Shown one piece after another: positions 28,501-36,488 of a stretch of DNA of 64,000 bases. Source of the stretch: Ferrovum sp. PN-J185 (GTDB lineage: Bacteria > Pseudomonadota > Gammaproteobacteria > Burkholderiales > Ferrovaceae); NCBI RefSeq assembly GCF_001581925.1, contig NZ_LQZA01000001.1, positions 744,001-808,000 of the forward strand, given 5' to 3'. Each line of letters opens with the position of its first letter. The stretch's first letter is position 1. Under the pieces are notes generated by a model. It was not told where the DNA came from, did no database searches, and saw nothing but the letters and a program-made list of their open reading frames with translations. The position numbers and the translations under genes are program-made.

Positions 28501-28744
28501 TCGATTAAGACCGGTGGTTATGACAGCATCAGCTATGCTAATTGGTATGATTCCAATGGCTTTGGGACTAGGTGAAGGAGGTGAACAAAACGCACCTTTA
28601 GGACGTGCTGTGATAGGTGGTTTAATACTAGCTACTATTTCTACTCTAATTTTTGTACCTGTTGTATTTGCTTGGTTGAAATCACTAATGATCAAGCGTG
28701 GTTATCAGTTTAATGATGCAACTATGCATCATGAGGCAATTTAA
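25589..28744 (+). CDS. RND-family efflux permease (AcrB/HAE1-like)
   Basis: 1051-residue inner-membrane proton-driven pump with the 12-TM, two-repeat architecture and two large periplasmic loops. TM4 keeps the proton-relay pair D400/D401 (GILVDDATVEIEN). In TM10 the segment GVATANSILVVTFAN has Ala where AcrB has the relay Lys940, so it belongs to a different subgroup. The GFTRLRPVVMTA segment keeps the conserved Arg. The adaptor gene follows, with SD at the stop codon; no TolC-type gene is beside it. Confidence 0.93.
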   Translation: MWIVRLALRRPYTFIVLAILIVFLGTTSIKNTPTDIFPNIDIPVVSVIWTYSGLPPKQMEKYITTFSEYSLSAGVNDVRAIESQTLNGVNSIKIFFQPNVKIAEAVAQVVSISQTIIRRMPQGTVPPLILRYEASSVPVLQLALSSSKLNESQLYDFGIYRVRTAIAPVKGTRLPLPYGGKPRQIQVDLDPAAMMAKGITANDINNTFTNQNLSLPTGDAKIGSTDYVVAMNMNPNNIDSMNNLPIKKVNGNWVYVRDVAHVRDGFGVQTNIVRTNGERGALLTILKTGQASTLDVVNGIKELIPGLKKQYPDIHIEELFDQSIFVKAAIKGVLVEGLTAALLTAGMILLFLGSLRSTFIVVISIPLSILSSLIILYLTGETLNIMTLGGLALAVGILVDDATVEIENIHRNAQLGLPIEETILLGASQIFVPTFVSTLSICVVFVSVVFLNGPPRYLFTPLALAVVYAMMASWVLSRTLVPVMVKYLLPNELHGPHGSTIHQIFEKNFEAFRQKYIGVLELCLNHKKNVLVTSAFIVTCTVILLPFIGRDFFPVVDAGQIRMHVNAPAGLRLEETEQVYANVERKIKEIISPHDLNLILDNIGIPQSVNLAFTDTPTISSNDGEILISLKSDHKTATPDYVRTLRQELPRLFPGITFFFQPADIVSQILNFGIPAPIDVQIAGFNPKIPAIADDLQRQIALIPGAVDVHRFQVSNAPQINLDVDRNRAADLGMTEHDVANNVLIGLSSSSTISYNLWPDPRSGVGYPIAIQTPQAKISTLNQLMAINLPGKGNAQYEPLANVATFKRSQSPLVVSHYDIQPVFDIYANVEDQDLGSVSSKISTIIQQISPTLPPGTRLVMRGQVESMSQSYVRLGIGIIVAALVVYFLMVVNFQSWTDPFIIITALPGAICGVIWILYTTNTPFSVPALMGAIMSLGVATANSILVVTFANDRLRTGITPFQAALEAGFTRLRPVVMTASAMLIGMIPMALGLGEGGEQNAPLGRAVIGGLILATISTLIFVPVVFAWLKSLMIKRGYQFNDATMHHEAI

Positions 28745-28754
28745 GGACTATTTT

Positions 28755-29921
28755 ATGGTTAATCATTTCTTAATTCGTTTATTTAATCGTCTTTTTAAAG
28801 CCAGTAAACCGATTTTAATAATTGCTAGTATTTTTCTAGTATTGATTGTTGTTGGTTTAGTCAATCGATTTGGTTTGTTGCATGCCGCCCCAAGACCTAA
28901 AGTGGCTCCTTCCCCCTCTGTGCTTGTGGCTGCTGCTAAGGAAGAAAATCCTCAGCAAGAAATGGTGTTACCAGGTACGCTGCAACCCTTAAGAGAAACA
29001 ACAATTTATTCACAATCAACAGGTTATGTGACTAATTGGTTGGTAGATATTGGTGCTAAGGTAAAAGAAGGAGATTTGTTAGCCATCGTCGATAGTCCAG
29101 ATGTTGATCAACAATTAGCCCATGCTAAAGCCACATTAGCCGCAGCCAAAGCCAACTTACAAATTGCTACAACTACATATAATCGTTACTTTCAACTGCT
29201 GGATAAGCAATATGTATCAAAACAACTGGTTGACGAACAACTTGCTACAAAATTAGCCAGGGAGGCGGAGGTTAGTGCTGATCTAGCTGATGTCAAACGT
29301 TTGGAAGAGTTACAAGCATTTGAAAGAGTGCGTGCGCCATTTTCTGGAATAATTACATTCAGAAATGTGGAAAAAGGACAGCTGGTTTCTCCGGTGACTT
29401 CAAATAGTAATGGCTGGCTGTTTAAACTATCGGCTACTGATCCTTTAAGGCTTTTTATAACCGTACCGCAAAACCAAGCATCATTTATCCACGATGGTGC
29501 TGATGTCAAAATTAGCTTGCCTGAGCAACCTAATAAGAGTTTTATAGGAAAAATTGTACGCAATGCTGGCGCTCTTGATGAAGCATCCAAAACCTTGCTT
29601 ACAGAAATTCAAGTACCTAACGCAAATCATGAGTTACCTACAGGAGGATATGTTGAAGCGCATATCGAGGTACATATAGATCATCCTGCCCTGTTAGTGA
29701 GTTCCAGTGCTTTAATAGTTAACGCTAAAGGTCAACAGTTGGCAGTTGTAGATAAGTCTCAACATATTCATTTGATACCAGTTAAAGTGGGGAATGACTT
29801 TGGCACCCAACTTGAAATCGTATCTGGCATACATCAGGGAGACTTAGTAGTACAAAATCCATCGGATTCAGTTTTTGATGGTGCGAGTGTCATACCCGTA
29901 ATGGCTAATAATAGTCATTAA
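28755..29921 (+). CDS. RND periplasmic adaptor (membrane fusion protein)
   Basis: 388-residue partner of the preceding permease. N-terminal TM (about 15-37), lipoyl-like region LPGTLQPLRETTIYSQSTGYV, a short helical hairpin rich in Ala and Lys, then a beta-barrel and membrane-proximal domain. I chose the ATG at 28755 because AAGGA at 28743-28747 lies just upstream; the longer frame from 28698 overlaps the permease. Order permease-then-adaptor is reversed from the common one. Its end overlaps the convergent phosphatase by 17 bases. Confidence 0.92.
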   Translation: MVNHFLIRLFNRLFKASKPILIIASIFLVLIVVGLVNRFGLLHAAPRPKVAPSPSVLVAAAKEENPQQEMVLPGTLQPLRETTIYSQSTGYVTNWLVDIGAKVKEGDLLAIVDSPDVDQQLAHAKATLAAAKANLQIATTTYNRYFQLLDKQYVSKQLVDEQLATKLAREAEVSADLADVKRLEELQAFERVRAPFSGIITFRNVEKGQLVSPVTSNSNGWLFKLSATDPLRLFITVPQNQASFIHDGADVKISLPEQPNKSFIGKIVRNAGALDEASKTLLTEIQVPNANHELPTGGYVEAHIEVHIDHPALLVSSSALIVNAKGQQLAVVDKSQHIHLIPVKVGNDFGTQLEIVSGIHQGDLVVQNPSDSVFDGASVIPVMANNSH

Positions 29922-30558
29922 ACCAAAGGGATAAGTCTTTTATGGATTTTGCCATAAAAAGATGAGGTTCTGTGTTAAGCAGTAGCTCTGAGTGAGCACC
30001 ATAGGACACGGCTACAGCATGGGTTTTTGCATGGCGAGCCATTGCTAAATCATGGGTAGTGTCACCAATCATGAGTGTTTCATGGGGATAAACCCCCACT
30101 CTATCCATGAGATACTCAAGCATTTCTGGATGAGGTTTGGCACGAGACTCATCGGCGCATCTGGAGATAGCAAACACTCCTTCAAGTTGGTTGTGTTTTA
30201 TTGACCTATCTAAACCTTGCCTTGGTTTACCCGTGGCTACTGCAAGAATTTTATTATTTAGATTGAGTTGATCTAATAACTCCCTAACACCTGAAAACAA
30301 GGTTAGTTTGGATTCGTTTGGTAGATAATGAGAGCGGAAAATCTCTATAAAGTTAGGTAATTGATGCTTACTAAGATCAGGGACGATATGATTAATCGAC
30401 TCCATTAATCCCATACCTATAACAAATTTAGCCTGCTCGTCAGTTGGTATAGGTAATGATAGATCCTTACAAGTTTGTTGTATGCTTGAGGCAATTAAAT
30501 ACGTTGAATCCAATAGGGTTCCATCCCAATCGAAAACTATAAGTTTAATATTCTTCAT
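29905..30558 (-). CDS. gph: HAD hydrolase, phosphoglycolate phosphatase-like
   Basis: 217-residue HAD-IA phosphatase: nucleophile motif DWDGTLLDS (9-17), motif II Thr/Ser in AVATGKPRQGL, and motif III MIGDTTHD. Adjacent to rluC with 1-base contact, a conserved pairing in betaproteobacteria. Phosphoglycolate is the usual annotated substrate; pyrophosphate or other phosphomonoesters are possible. Confidence 0.88.
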   Translation of the reverse strand: MKNIKLIVFDWDGTLLDSTYLIASSIQQTCKDLSLPIPTDEQAKFVIGMGLMESINHIVPDLSKHQLPNFIEIFRSHYLPNESKLTLFSGVRELLDQLNLNNKILAVATGKPRQGLDRSIKHNQLEGVFAISRCADESRAKPHPEMLEYLMDRVGVYPHETLMIGDTTHDLAMARHAKTHAVAVSYGAHSELLLNTEPHLFMAKSIKDLSLWFNDYY

Positions 30559-31508
30559 TAAGATAATACGGTAAGTTGCTGTAAAAATTGAGTTAATTCT
30601 TTTGGCAGTGGTGCATCAAGTGTTACTTTTTCATTGGTAATAGGGTGAATAAACTCCAGTAAAGCCGCATGAAGAAATAAACGTTTTAAAGAAAAACGTT
30701 GATGCATTTCTCTATTCCATGAGAAATCACCATATTTATCATCCCCTGCTAACGGATGGCCAATGTGAGATAAGTGAACACGTATTTGGTGAGTTCTACC
30801 GGTTATAAGATTAACTTTTAATAAACTACCCTCATTATAATGCGAAATAGTTTCAATCTTAGTAATAGCTTGCTGCCCATCTTTGTTAACCTTAACTTGT
30901 CGCTCGCCATGGCTATTTTCAGTTTTAAGAAGTGCTAACTTTATAGTTTGTTGGTTTTTTGTGAAGCCTTTTACAAAAGTTATATACTTTTTTGTTATTT
31001 TTCCTGCGCGAATAATCTCATGCATCTTTGTTAAAAAAGATCGTTTTTTAGCTATTATTAATAAACCTGAGGTATCTCTATCTAGGCGGTGCACTAACTC
31101 TAAGAATTTATAGTCAGGTTTATCTATACGTAATGACTCTATTAATCCCATACTAATACCACTACCACCATGTACGGCAAGACCTGAGGGCTTATCCACA
31201 ACTAAAGTAAATTCGTCCTCATATACTATTGATATTTTAGATGAGATATTAGTTTTAATATTATGTTTATTAACTGTTTTTTCTTTTGATGATATAGGTG
31301 GAATACGAACTTGATCATTCAATTCAAGACGATAAGTTTGGTTAACTCTTTTTGAGTTTACGCGTACCTCACCGCTTCTAATAATTCTGTAGATATGACT
31401 TTTGGGAACGCCTTTTAGATAATTTAACAAAAAATTATCTACCCTCTGACCCTCTACTGACTCGTCAGCTATTTTGATTTCTACCGATTTTTTGCTTAAG
31501 GCGTGCAT
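30558..31508 (-). CDS. rluC: 23S rRNA pseudouridine synthase RluC
   Basis: Pseudouridylates 23S rRNA positions 955/2504/2580 in E. coli numbering. 316 residues with an N-terminal S4 RNA-binding domain (about 16-80) and the RluA-type catalytic domain holding the active Asp in HRLDRDTSGLLIIAKK (about 143). Divergent from rne, the classic arrangement (rne/rluC), with the long rne leader between. Confidence 0.96.
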   Translation of the reverse strand: MHALSKKSVEIKIADESVEGQRVDNFLLNYLKGVPKSHIYRIIRSGEVRVNSKRVNQTYRLELNDQVRIPPISSKEKTVNKHNIKTNISSKISIVYEDEFTLVVDKPSGLAVHGGSGISMGLIESLRIDKPDYKFLELVHRLDRDTSGLLIIAKKRSFLTKMHEIIRAGKITKKYITFVKGFTKNQQTIKLALLKTENSHGERQVKVNKDGQQAITKIETISHYNEGSLLKVNLITGRTHQIRVHLSHIGHPLAGDDKYGDFSWNREMHQRFSLKRLFLHAALLEFIHPITNEKVTLDAPLPKELTQFLQQLTVLS

Positions 31509-31719
31509 TTAACTTATAATACAACTTATTGTTATCAAACAGTCTTATGAAGATAGTTTGATTACTAAATAATTGGATGATTTCTAAAATAAAAAAAATG
31601 ATAAGAACGTCATTATCATTGGTAAATCATTTGAATACAAATAAATTATTAAGGTTAATCTCACTCACCCATAAGTAGTGATTGGATTTAAAAGCGTGCA
31701 AGCAAAATTGAGAATTTAG

Positions 31720-31739
31720 TCCCTCGGTTGTTCGGGGGA
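31720..31739 (+). other. Leader stem-loop 1 of rne
   Basis: Seven-base stem TCCCTCG with CGGGGGA (one G-U pair) and a six-base loop, followed by the A-rich single strand TAAAAAATAAAG, a plausible RNase E landing site. Confidence 0.5.
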
Positions 31740-31843
31740 TAAAAAATAAAGACAATAATTCATGACATCATTTAATTTACTCACTTTACAGGGATACACA
31801 AGCTAACCAATAGAGTGGCTTGAGAGATTGTTTGGATATTGTC

Positions 31844-31867
31844 CTCCCCTTGCCTTGCGCGCGGGAG
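31844..31867 (+). promoter_or_regulatory. SD-sequestering hairpin of rne
   Basis: CTCCC at 31844-31848 is complementary to GGGAG at 31863-31867, the SD of the rne ATG at 31873. The short GC-rich stem could hide the ribosome site and give translational control. Confidence 0.45.
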
Positions 31868-31872
31868 TTGAT

Positions 31873-34455
31873 ATGAAAAGAATGTTATTTAACGCTACCC
31901 ATTCGGAAGAATTGAGGGTAGCAATTGTTGATGGTCAAAAACTGATCGATTTAGATATCGAACATGCTGGAAGAGAACAGCGCAAAAGTAATATCTATAA
32001 AGCAGTTATCACACGAATCGAGCCTTCCTTAGAAGCTGTATTTGTTGACTATGGTGCGGAACGCCATGGTTTTTTACCTTTCAAAGAAATTGCTCGTAGC
32101 TACTTACAAAATGAAGACGGTGATTTTTCAAGAAGTAAAATTGCTTCTTCACTTAAAGAAGGTCAAGAGTTAATAGTTCAAGTTGATAAAGATGAGCGTG
32201 GTAATAAAGGAGCTGCGCTAACATCTTATATTAGTCTTGCCGGACGTTACCTTGTATTAATGCCTAATAATCCCAAAGGTGGTGGGGTTTCAAGACGCGT
32301 TGAAGGTGATGAAAGAGCCGAGTTGAAGGATGTATTAAATCAATTAGACATCCCAGCGGGTATGTCATTAATTGCAAGAACTGCGGGTATTGGTAGATCT
32401 GTTGAAGAATTACAATGGGATTTGAACTACTTACTCCATTTATGGACTGCAATTGAGTCTGCTTCTAATTCGCAAAAGGGTGCTTTTTTGATTTATCAAG
32501 AGGGCAGTCTTGTAATCAGAGCCATAAGAGATCTTTTCCAGCCGGATATTGGCGAAATTTTGATAGATACTGAAAGTATTTATGAACAGGCTAAGCAGTT
32601 TATGGGGCATGTCATGCCCTCCAACGTAAATAAGGTCAAACTCTACAAAGATGATGTCCCTTTATTTTCAAGATTTCAAATAGAACATCAAATTGAAACT
32701 GCATATCGACGTGATGTAAATCTTCCTTCTGGAGGTGCTATTGTCATTGATCACACTGAAGCATTAGTTTCGATTGATGTTAACTCTGCCCGTTCAACTC
32801 GAGGTGGAGATATAGAGACCACTGCTTTTAATACAAATTTAGAAGCAGCTGATGAAATTGCAAGGCAGTTAAGATTACGAGATTTGGGCGGCTTAATTGT
32901 TATTGACTTCATTGATATGGAGAATACCCGTAATCAACGAGAAGTTGAAAACCGCCTCAGAGAAGCATTACGTTATGATCGTGCAAGAGTACAAACAGGT
33001 AAAATTTCACGTTTCGGGCTGTTGGAACTGTCAAGACAAAGGCTGCAACCGTCACTGGGTGAAAGTAGTCACACAACGTGTCCAAGATGTCATGGTACTG
33101 GCTTCATAAGAGATACGGAATCTTCTGCCTTGCACATTCTCCGTATCCTTCAAGAAGAAGCGATGAAGGATAATACTGCTATTATTCGCGCTCAAGTTCC
33201 AGTTGATGTTGCAACCTTTCTTTTAAATGAGAAACGTGCGGACGTGTACTCCATTGAATCCAGATTAAAAGTACATGTTGTTTTAATTCCAAATACACAT
33301 TTAGAAACACCAAATTACAATGTGGTTAGAATTAGGCATGATGAAGCAAATCAAATGGATTTATCGGAACCAAGCTATCAGTTGGCAGAGGCTCCAGAGC
33401 CAGAACAAGATTCAAAACTAAACACACAAGCTAGTAACAAGGGTATTAGAACTGAGGCTGCTGTAAAAGGTGTGACACCAACACAACCTGCTCCCGCAGA
33501 AACAAAAGTGGAACCTAAAAATAACGAGGAGAAGAAAAGTTCATTCTTTGCAACAATCATTAGTTGGTTCAAAAAAGATAAAATTGAAGAACCTACCGAG
33601 CCAGTTAGAAAATTTTCAAAAGATAGACAGGGTGAATACCGTCAGAATGATCGACGTAGAAGAAATAATCGTAATAAATCAAATTATGATCGTAATGCTG
33701 TTAAAGAAGACGGAGAGATAAAAGACAATACAAACAAACCTCGTCGACCTACTCAGCAAGCAGAAAATGCGCCCGCTTTAAATAAACATCAACCCAACAG
33801 TAGAAGACGTCCAACACAAGTTGAGGATGAAGTGATTAGTTCAGTTGTGGAAATAAAACAAACTGAGGTTGAGAACAATACAACAGATGTAAAAGAAAAT
33901 ACAACTGCTAAACCAAGAAGAAATAGAAGAGGAAATAGAAGAGATAGACAGGGTAATAACAGGCGTTTTAATGGCGCGATTGCCCCTATGTTTGACCGTG
34001 GCGAAGAACAGGAGGCTATATCATTAGATGCTCAAAATGAGATTAGTCACGTAAATGAGTCGATATTGGTTAATGAAATAGAACAGCTCCCAAACGATTC
34101 TTTAGTTTCAGCAGTTAATACACCTACTATTTCTTCTGAAAAGTTAGATGTTGATTCTAAAGAGAAAGTAAATAGTGATATTAATAATGGTCAACTGAAT
34201 GAACCTGTAATTAAAGAAACGCATATTATAGAATCTATTGATAAAAACAATTTAGATTTAAATGTGGGGACTAGGTCTTTTTCTATTAGTCCAGAATCAG
34301 GGCTTATATTAGTTGAGACCAAACCCAATACAGCAATAGATGTAACAACTATATCAACAACTGAAATACGTCGACCAATTAGGAAACCTAAACCAATAAA
34401 TAATGATTCAATGGATAAAAACATCACTTTAATCCAAGTTGAAACAATAAAATAA
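31873..34455 (+). CDS. rne: Ribonuclease E
   Basis: Essential endoribonuclease for mRNA decay and rRNA/tRNA processing, 860 residues. I chose the ATG at 31873, giving MKRMLFNATHSEELRVAIVDGQ, as in E. coli. Domains: S1 (about 38-120), RNase H-like and DNase I-like catalytic core with the Asp-containing VSIDVNSARSTRG and LIVIDFIDM, Zn-link CPRC (C403/C406), then a low-complexity scaffold after about 500. A hydrophobic amphipathic SSFFATIISWFKKDK (about 555-569) matches the position of the E. coli membrane-targeting helix; two Arg-rich RNA-binding patches follow. A strong terminator lies at 34471-34503. Confidence 0.97.
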   Translation: MKRMLFNATHSEELRVAIVDGQKLIDLDIEHAGREQRKSNIYKAVITRIEPSLEAVFVDYGAERHGFLPFKEIARSYLQNEDGDFSRSKIASSLKEGQELIVQVDKDERGNKGAALTSYISLAGRYLVLMPNNPKGGGVSRRVEGDERAELKDVLNQLDIPAGMSLIARTAGIGRSVEELQWDLNYLLHLWTAIESASNSQKGAFLIYQEGSLVIRAIRDLFQPDIGEILIDTESIYEQAKQFMGHVMPSNVNKVKLYKDDVPLFSRFQIEHQIETAYRRDVNLPSGGAIVIDHTEALVSIDVNSARSTRGGDIETTAFNTNLEAADEIARQLRLRDLGGLIVIDFIDMENTRNQREVENRLREALRYDRARVQTGKISRFGLLELSRQRLQPSLGESSHTTCPRCHGTGFIRDTESSALHILRILQEEAMKDNTAIIRAQVPVDVATFLLNEKRADVYSIESRLKVHVVLIPNTHLETPNYNVVRIRHDEANQMDLSEPSYQLAEAPEPEQDSKLNTQASNKGIRTEAAVKGVTPTQPAPAETKVEPKNNEEKKSSFFATIISWFKKDKIEEPTEPVRKFSKDRQGEYRQNDRRRRNNRNKSNYDRNAVKEDGEIKDNTNKPRRPTQQAENAPALNKHQPNSRRRPTQVEDEVISSVVEIKQTEVENNTTDVKENTTAKPRRNRRGNRRDRQGNNRRFNGAIAPMFDRGEEQEAISLDAQNEISHVNESILVNEIEQLPNDSLVSAVNTPTISSEKLDVDSKEKVNSDINNGQLNEPVIKETHIIESIDKNNLDLNVGTRSFSISPESGLILVETKPNTAIDVTTISTTEIRRPIRKPKPINNDSMDKNITLIQVETIK

Positions 34456-34470
34456 GTGTTTACCAAACAA

Positions 34471-34503
34471 AAAAGCCCTCAATGATTAACAATGAGGGCT
34501 TTT
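34471..34503. terminator. Bidirectional terminator of rne and the sulA-like gene
   Basis: Eleven-base perfect arms AAAAGCCCTCA (34471-34481) and TGAGGGCTTTT (34493-34503), with A and T runs on both sides so it works on both strands between convergent units. Confidence 0.92.
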
Positions 34504-34525
34504 CAGAATTAAAAAGTTAAATAAA

Positions 34526-35020
34526 TTAAGCAGCTTTCATAAAACAATTATCTTGATTATCAACTGTATGATCATCTAATACAAATAATGGTTTGTTGTA
34601 TGATGACGCAGTTTCTGTATAGAAGTAGTTATCATACTTTTTATCAAAAACCACAACTGCAATACAATTATTACTTTGAAGTGCTTGTTGTATAGCCCAT
34701 TTTTTCGCCTCGTTGGATTTAATAGTAACCACTAAATGTTTGGTTAACTTAAATTGTTTGAGAAAATCATTTACTTTATTTTGTTGATTTTCTTTAACTA
34801 CAAGAATCACCCAGTTTTTCTTGAGATTATTTTCAATACAAAGGTCTTGGAGAGCCATTTTTACTTGTAAATCACTTATTGAACCCGTTATTAATGGGGT
34901 TGTATGAGTTGAGTTTTTGTTGTCTAAAAAACAATCATCTATGTTTGGATTAAATAGAATATTAAATAATTTACTCAATATGTTTACTAAGGTATATGAC
35001 ATTGTAGTTATTGTGTACAT
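34526..35020 (-). CDS. SulA-like cell division inhibitor candidate
   Basis: 164-residue protein 11 bases downstream of lexA, with AAGGA before its ATG. The central part, PLITGSISDLQVKMALQDLC through NWVILVV, KQFKLTKHLVVTIKS and ALQSNNCIAVVVF, follows the order of hydrophobic strands and helices of the SulA/ImuA family (the leucine-rich start, W-x-L strand, LTK region and ALRTGNYSVVI-like helix-strand). Similarity is by eye and remote. lexA-sulA operons are known in pseudomonads. Under a LexA box, so SOS-induced; a role in blocking FtsZ is inferred. N-terminus (1-40) is unlike known SulA. Confidence 0.55.
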   Translation of the reverse strand: MYTITTMSYTLVNILSKLFNILFNPNIDDCFLDNKNSTHTTPLITGSISDLQVKMALQDLCIENNLKKNWVILVVKENQQNKVNDFLKQFKLTKHLVVTIKSNEAKKWAIQQALQSNNCIAVVVFDKKYDNYFYTETASSYNKPLFVLDDHTVDNQDNCFMKAA

Positions 35021-35031
35021 GCTTGTTCCTT

Positions 35032-35637
35032 TTAAAATTGACCTTGTCTAATAATTCCTACAGCCAATCCTTCAATACTTAATGGCTGTTTTTTTAAATC
35101 TACTTGAATAATCTTAAAATCCTCATTTTCAGGAATCAGTTCAACAATATTATTATTTTGTTTAAAGCGTTTTACTGTAACTTCATCATCTAAACGAGCA
35201 ACTACAATATCTCCATTTTTAACATTAGTCGTTTGTTTAACTGCTAATAGATCTTGATCTAAAATACCAATGTTCTTCATACTCATTCCACTAACTCTAA
35301 GCAAATAGTCAGCTTTTGGGGTAAACATGGAGGGATCTATTCGGTAATGATGCTCAATATTTTCTACTGCAAGTATGGGGTAACCAGCTGCCACTCTACC
35401 TACAAGAGGAATTCCTAAATTAATCTCTTTTATACGTATTCCTCTAGAAGAACCTGGAATAAGCTCTATGACCCCTTTTCTCGATAAAGCTTTAAGGTGA
35501 TCTTCAGCTGCGTTGGGTGATTTAAAACCCATAGCATGAGATAATTCAGCACGTGTCGGAGGAACACCTGAGTTTTCAAGATATTGATATATCCAATCAT
35601 ATATTTGTTTTTGACGAACAGTAAGTTGCTTATTCAT
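35032..35637 (-). CDS. lexA: SOS repressor LexA
   Basis: 201-residue repressor with an N-terminal winged HTH (about 1-68) and S24 autoprotease domain. The cleavage site A84-G85 lies in GRVAAGYP, and the catalytic Ser119 (GMSM) and Lys156 (VTVKRF) match E. coli numbering exactly, so self-cleavage should be intact. SD AAAGGAGGG precedes the ATG. The LexA box lies just upstream for autoregulation. Confidence 0.97.
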   Translation of the reverse strand: MNKQLTVRQKQIYDWIYQYLENSGVPPTRAELSHAMGFKSPNAAEDHLKALSRKGVIELIPGSSRGIRIKEINLGIPLVGRVAAGYPILAVENIEHHYRIDPSMFTPKADYLLRVSGMSMKNIGILDQDLLAVKQTTNVKNGDIVVARLDDEVTVKRFKQNNNIVELIPENEDFKIIQVDLKKQPLSIEGLAVGIIRQGQF

Positions 35638-35650
35638 AGCGCCCTCCTTT

Positions 35651-35670
35651 TACTGTTATTTTATACAGTA
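35651..35670. promoter_or_regulatory. LexA box (SOS operator)
   Basis: TACTGT-N8-ACAGTA, a perfect match to the conserved arms of the E. coli LexA consensus, centred 24 bases upstream of the lexA start codon. A weaker overlapping half, CAGTACTGTA, follows. It is also 42 bases before the divergent dioxygenase start, so it may affect that promoter too. Confidence 0.92.
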
Positions 35671-35711
35671 CTGTAAAAAAATCAAGTACTTTTGTTTGTT
35701 GGAGTTATAAA

Positions 35712-36488
35712 TTGAAAAATAATGTGTATTTTTTTGGTCATGGAAATCCCATTTTTGCACTTCAACCAAATAGGTATACTCAATCATGGCAAAAGGCTGT
35801 CTCTGATAACCCTAGACCTGATTCAATTGTATGTATTTCTGCCCATTGGATGACACCCCATCTGTCTGTTACTTCCATGGAAAACCCAAAAACTATTCAT
35901 GATTTTTCTGGATTCCCTAAAGAATTGTATGAAATTAATTATCCTGTAAAAGGAAACCCACTATTAGCGCAACAAATTGTAGATATTTTAAAGCAAGACC
36001 ATTGTGTAAAAGACTATGATTGGGGTATCGATCATGGAAGTTGGTCAGTTTTAAAATATATTTATCCAGACGCGTCAATTCCTACGATTCAAATTTCATT
36101 GAATAGAGGTCAAGGCTTACTATTTCATTATGAATTAGGTAAAAAACTGTCTGTATTAAGAGATCAGAATATATTAATAGTTGCTAGTGGGAATACTGTA
36201 CATAACCTTTATGAGGCAAATTGGCGTGACAATACCAATCCTGATCCACGTGCTTTAGAATTTGATAAATTATTAAAAGAGAAACTATTTAATCGAGATA
36301 AAAATAGTTTTGTGAATCTATTAGCTGATTACCCTAATCTTAGTAAATGGGCTCATCCTTCTATAGAACATCTTCTTCCATTATGCGTTGCTTTTGGCGC
36401 TAGTGATGAAAAGGATAAGCTATCGATAGTCTGTGAAGGTATAGACATGTCAAGTATAAGTATGACTAGCTTAGCTTGGAAAGTTTAG
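35712..36488 (+). CDS. ygiD: 4,5-DOPA dioxygenase extradiol-like protein (LigB superfamily, YgiD)
   Basis: 258-residue single-domain class III extradiol dioxygenase. Visible metal-ligand motifs are FGHGNP (about 9-14), the SAHW segment with the second His (about 44-47), and the later H in SWSVLKYIYPDASI and GNTVHN regions. The start is a TTG with SD GGAG eight bases upstream; a GTG four codons later is the alternative. E. coli YgiD opens DOPA; the native substrate is uncertain. Overlaps the DUF1178 stop by 4 bases. Confidence 0.85.
   Translation: MKNNVYFFGHGNPIFALQPNRYTQSWQKAVSDNPRPDSIVCISAHWMTPHLSVTSMENPKTIHDFSGFPKELYEINYPVKGNPLLAQQIVDILKQDHCVKDYDWGIDHGSWSVLKYIYPDASIPTIQISLNRGQGLLFHYELGKKLSVLRDQNILIVASGNTVHNLYEANWRDNTNPDPRALEFDKLLKEKLFNRDKNSFVNLLADYPNLSKWAHPSIEHLLPLCVAFGASDEKDKLSIVCEGIDMSSISMTSLAWKV

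Larger units (their letters stand above)
31509..31872 (+). other. RNase E leader region (rne 5' UTR and promoter)
   Basis: 364 bases with no supportable ORF between divergent rluC and rne. It holds two hairpins worth noting, at 31720-31739 and 31844-31867, and the SD GGGAG (31863-31867) before the rne ATG. A long structured leader is known to mediate feedback control of rne by RNase E itself in E. coli; similar use here is inferred. Confidence 0.6.

Noticed and set aside
28270-28695. 141-codon minus-strand ORF in the RND permease
   Set aside because: Shadow of the conserved TM10-12 coding region.
31828-31872. TTG start adding 15 residues to RNase E
   Set aside because: The ATG at 31873 has the SD and gives the conserved MKRML start; the extension lies in the structured leader.
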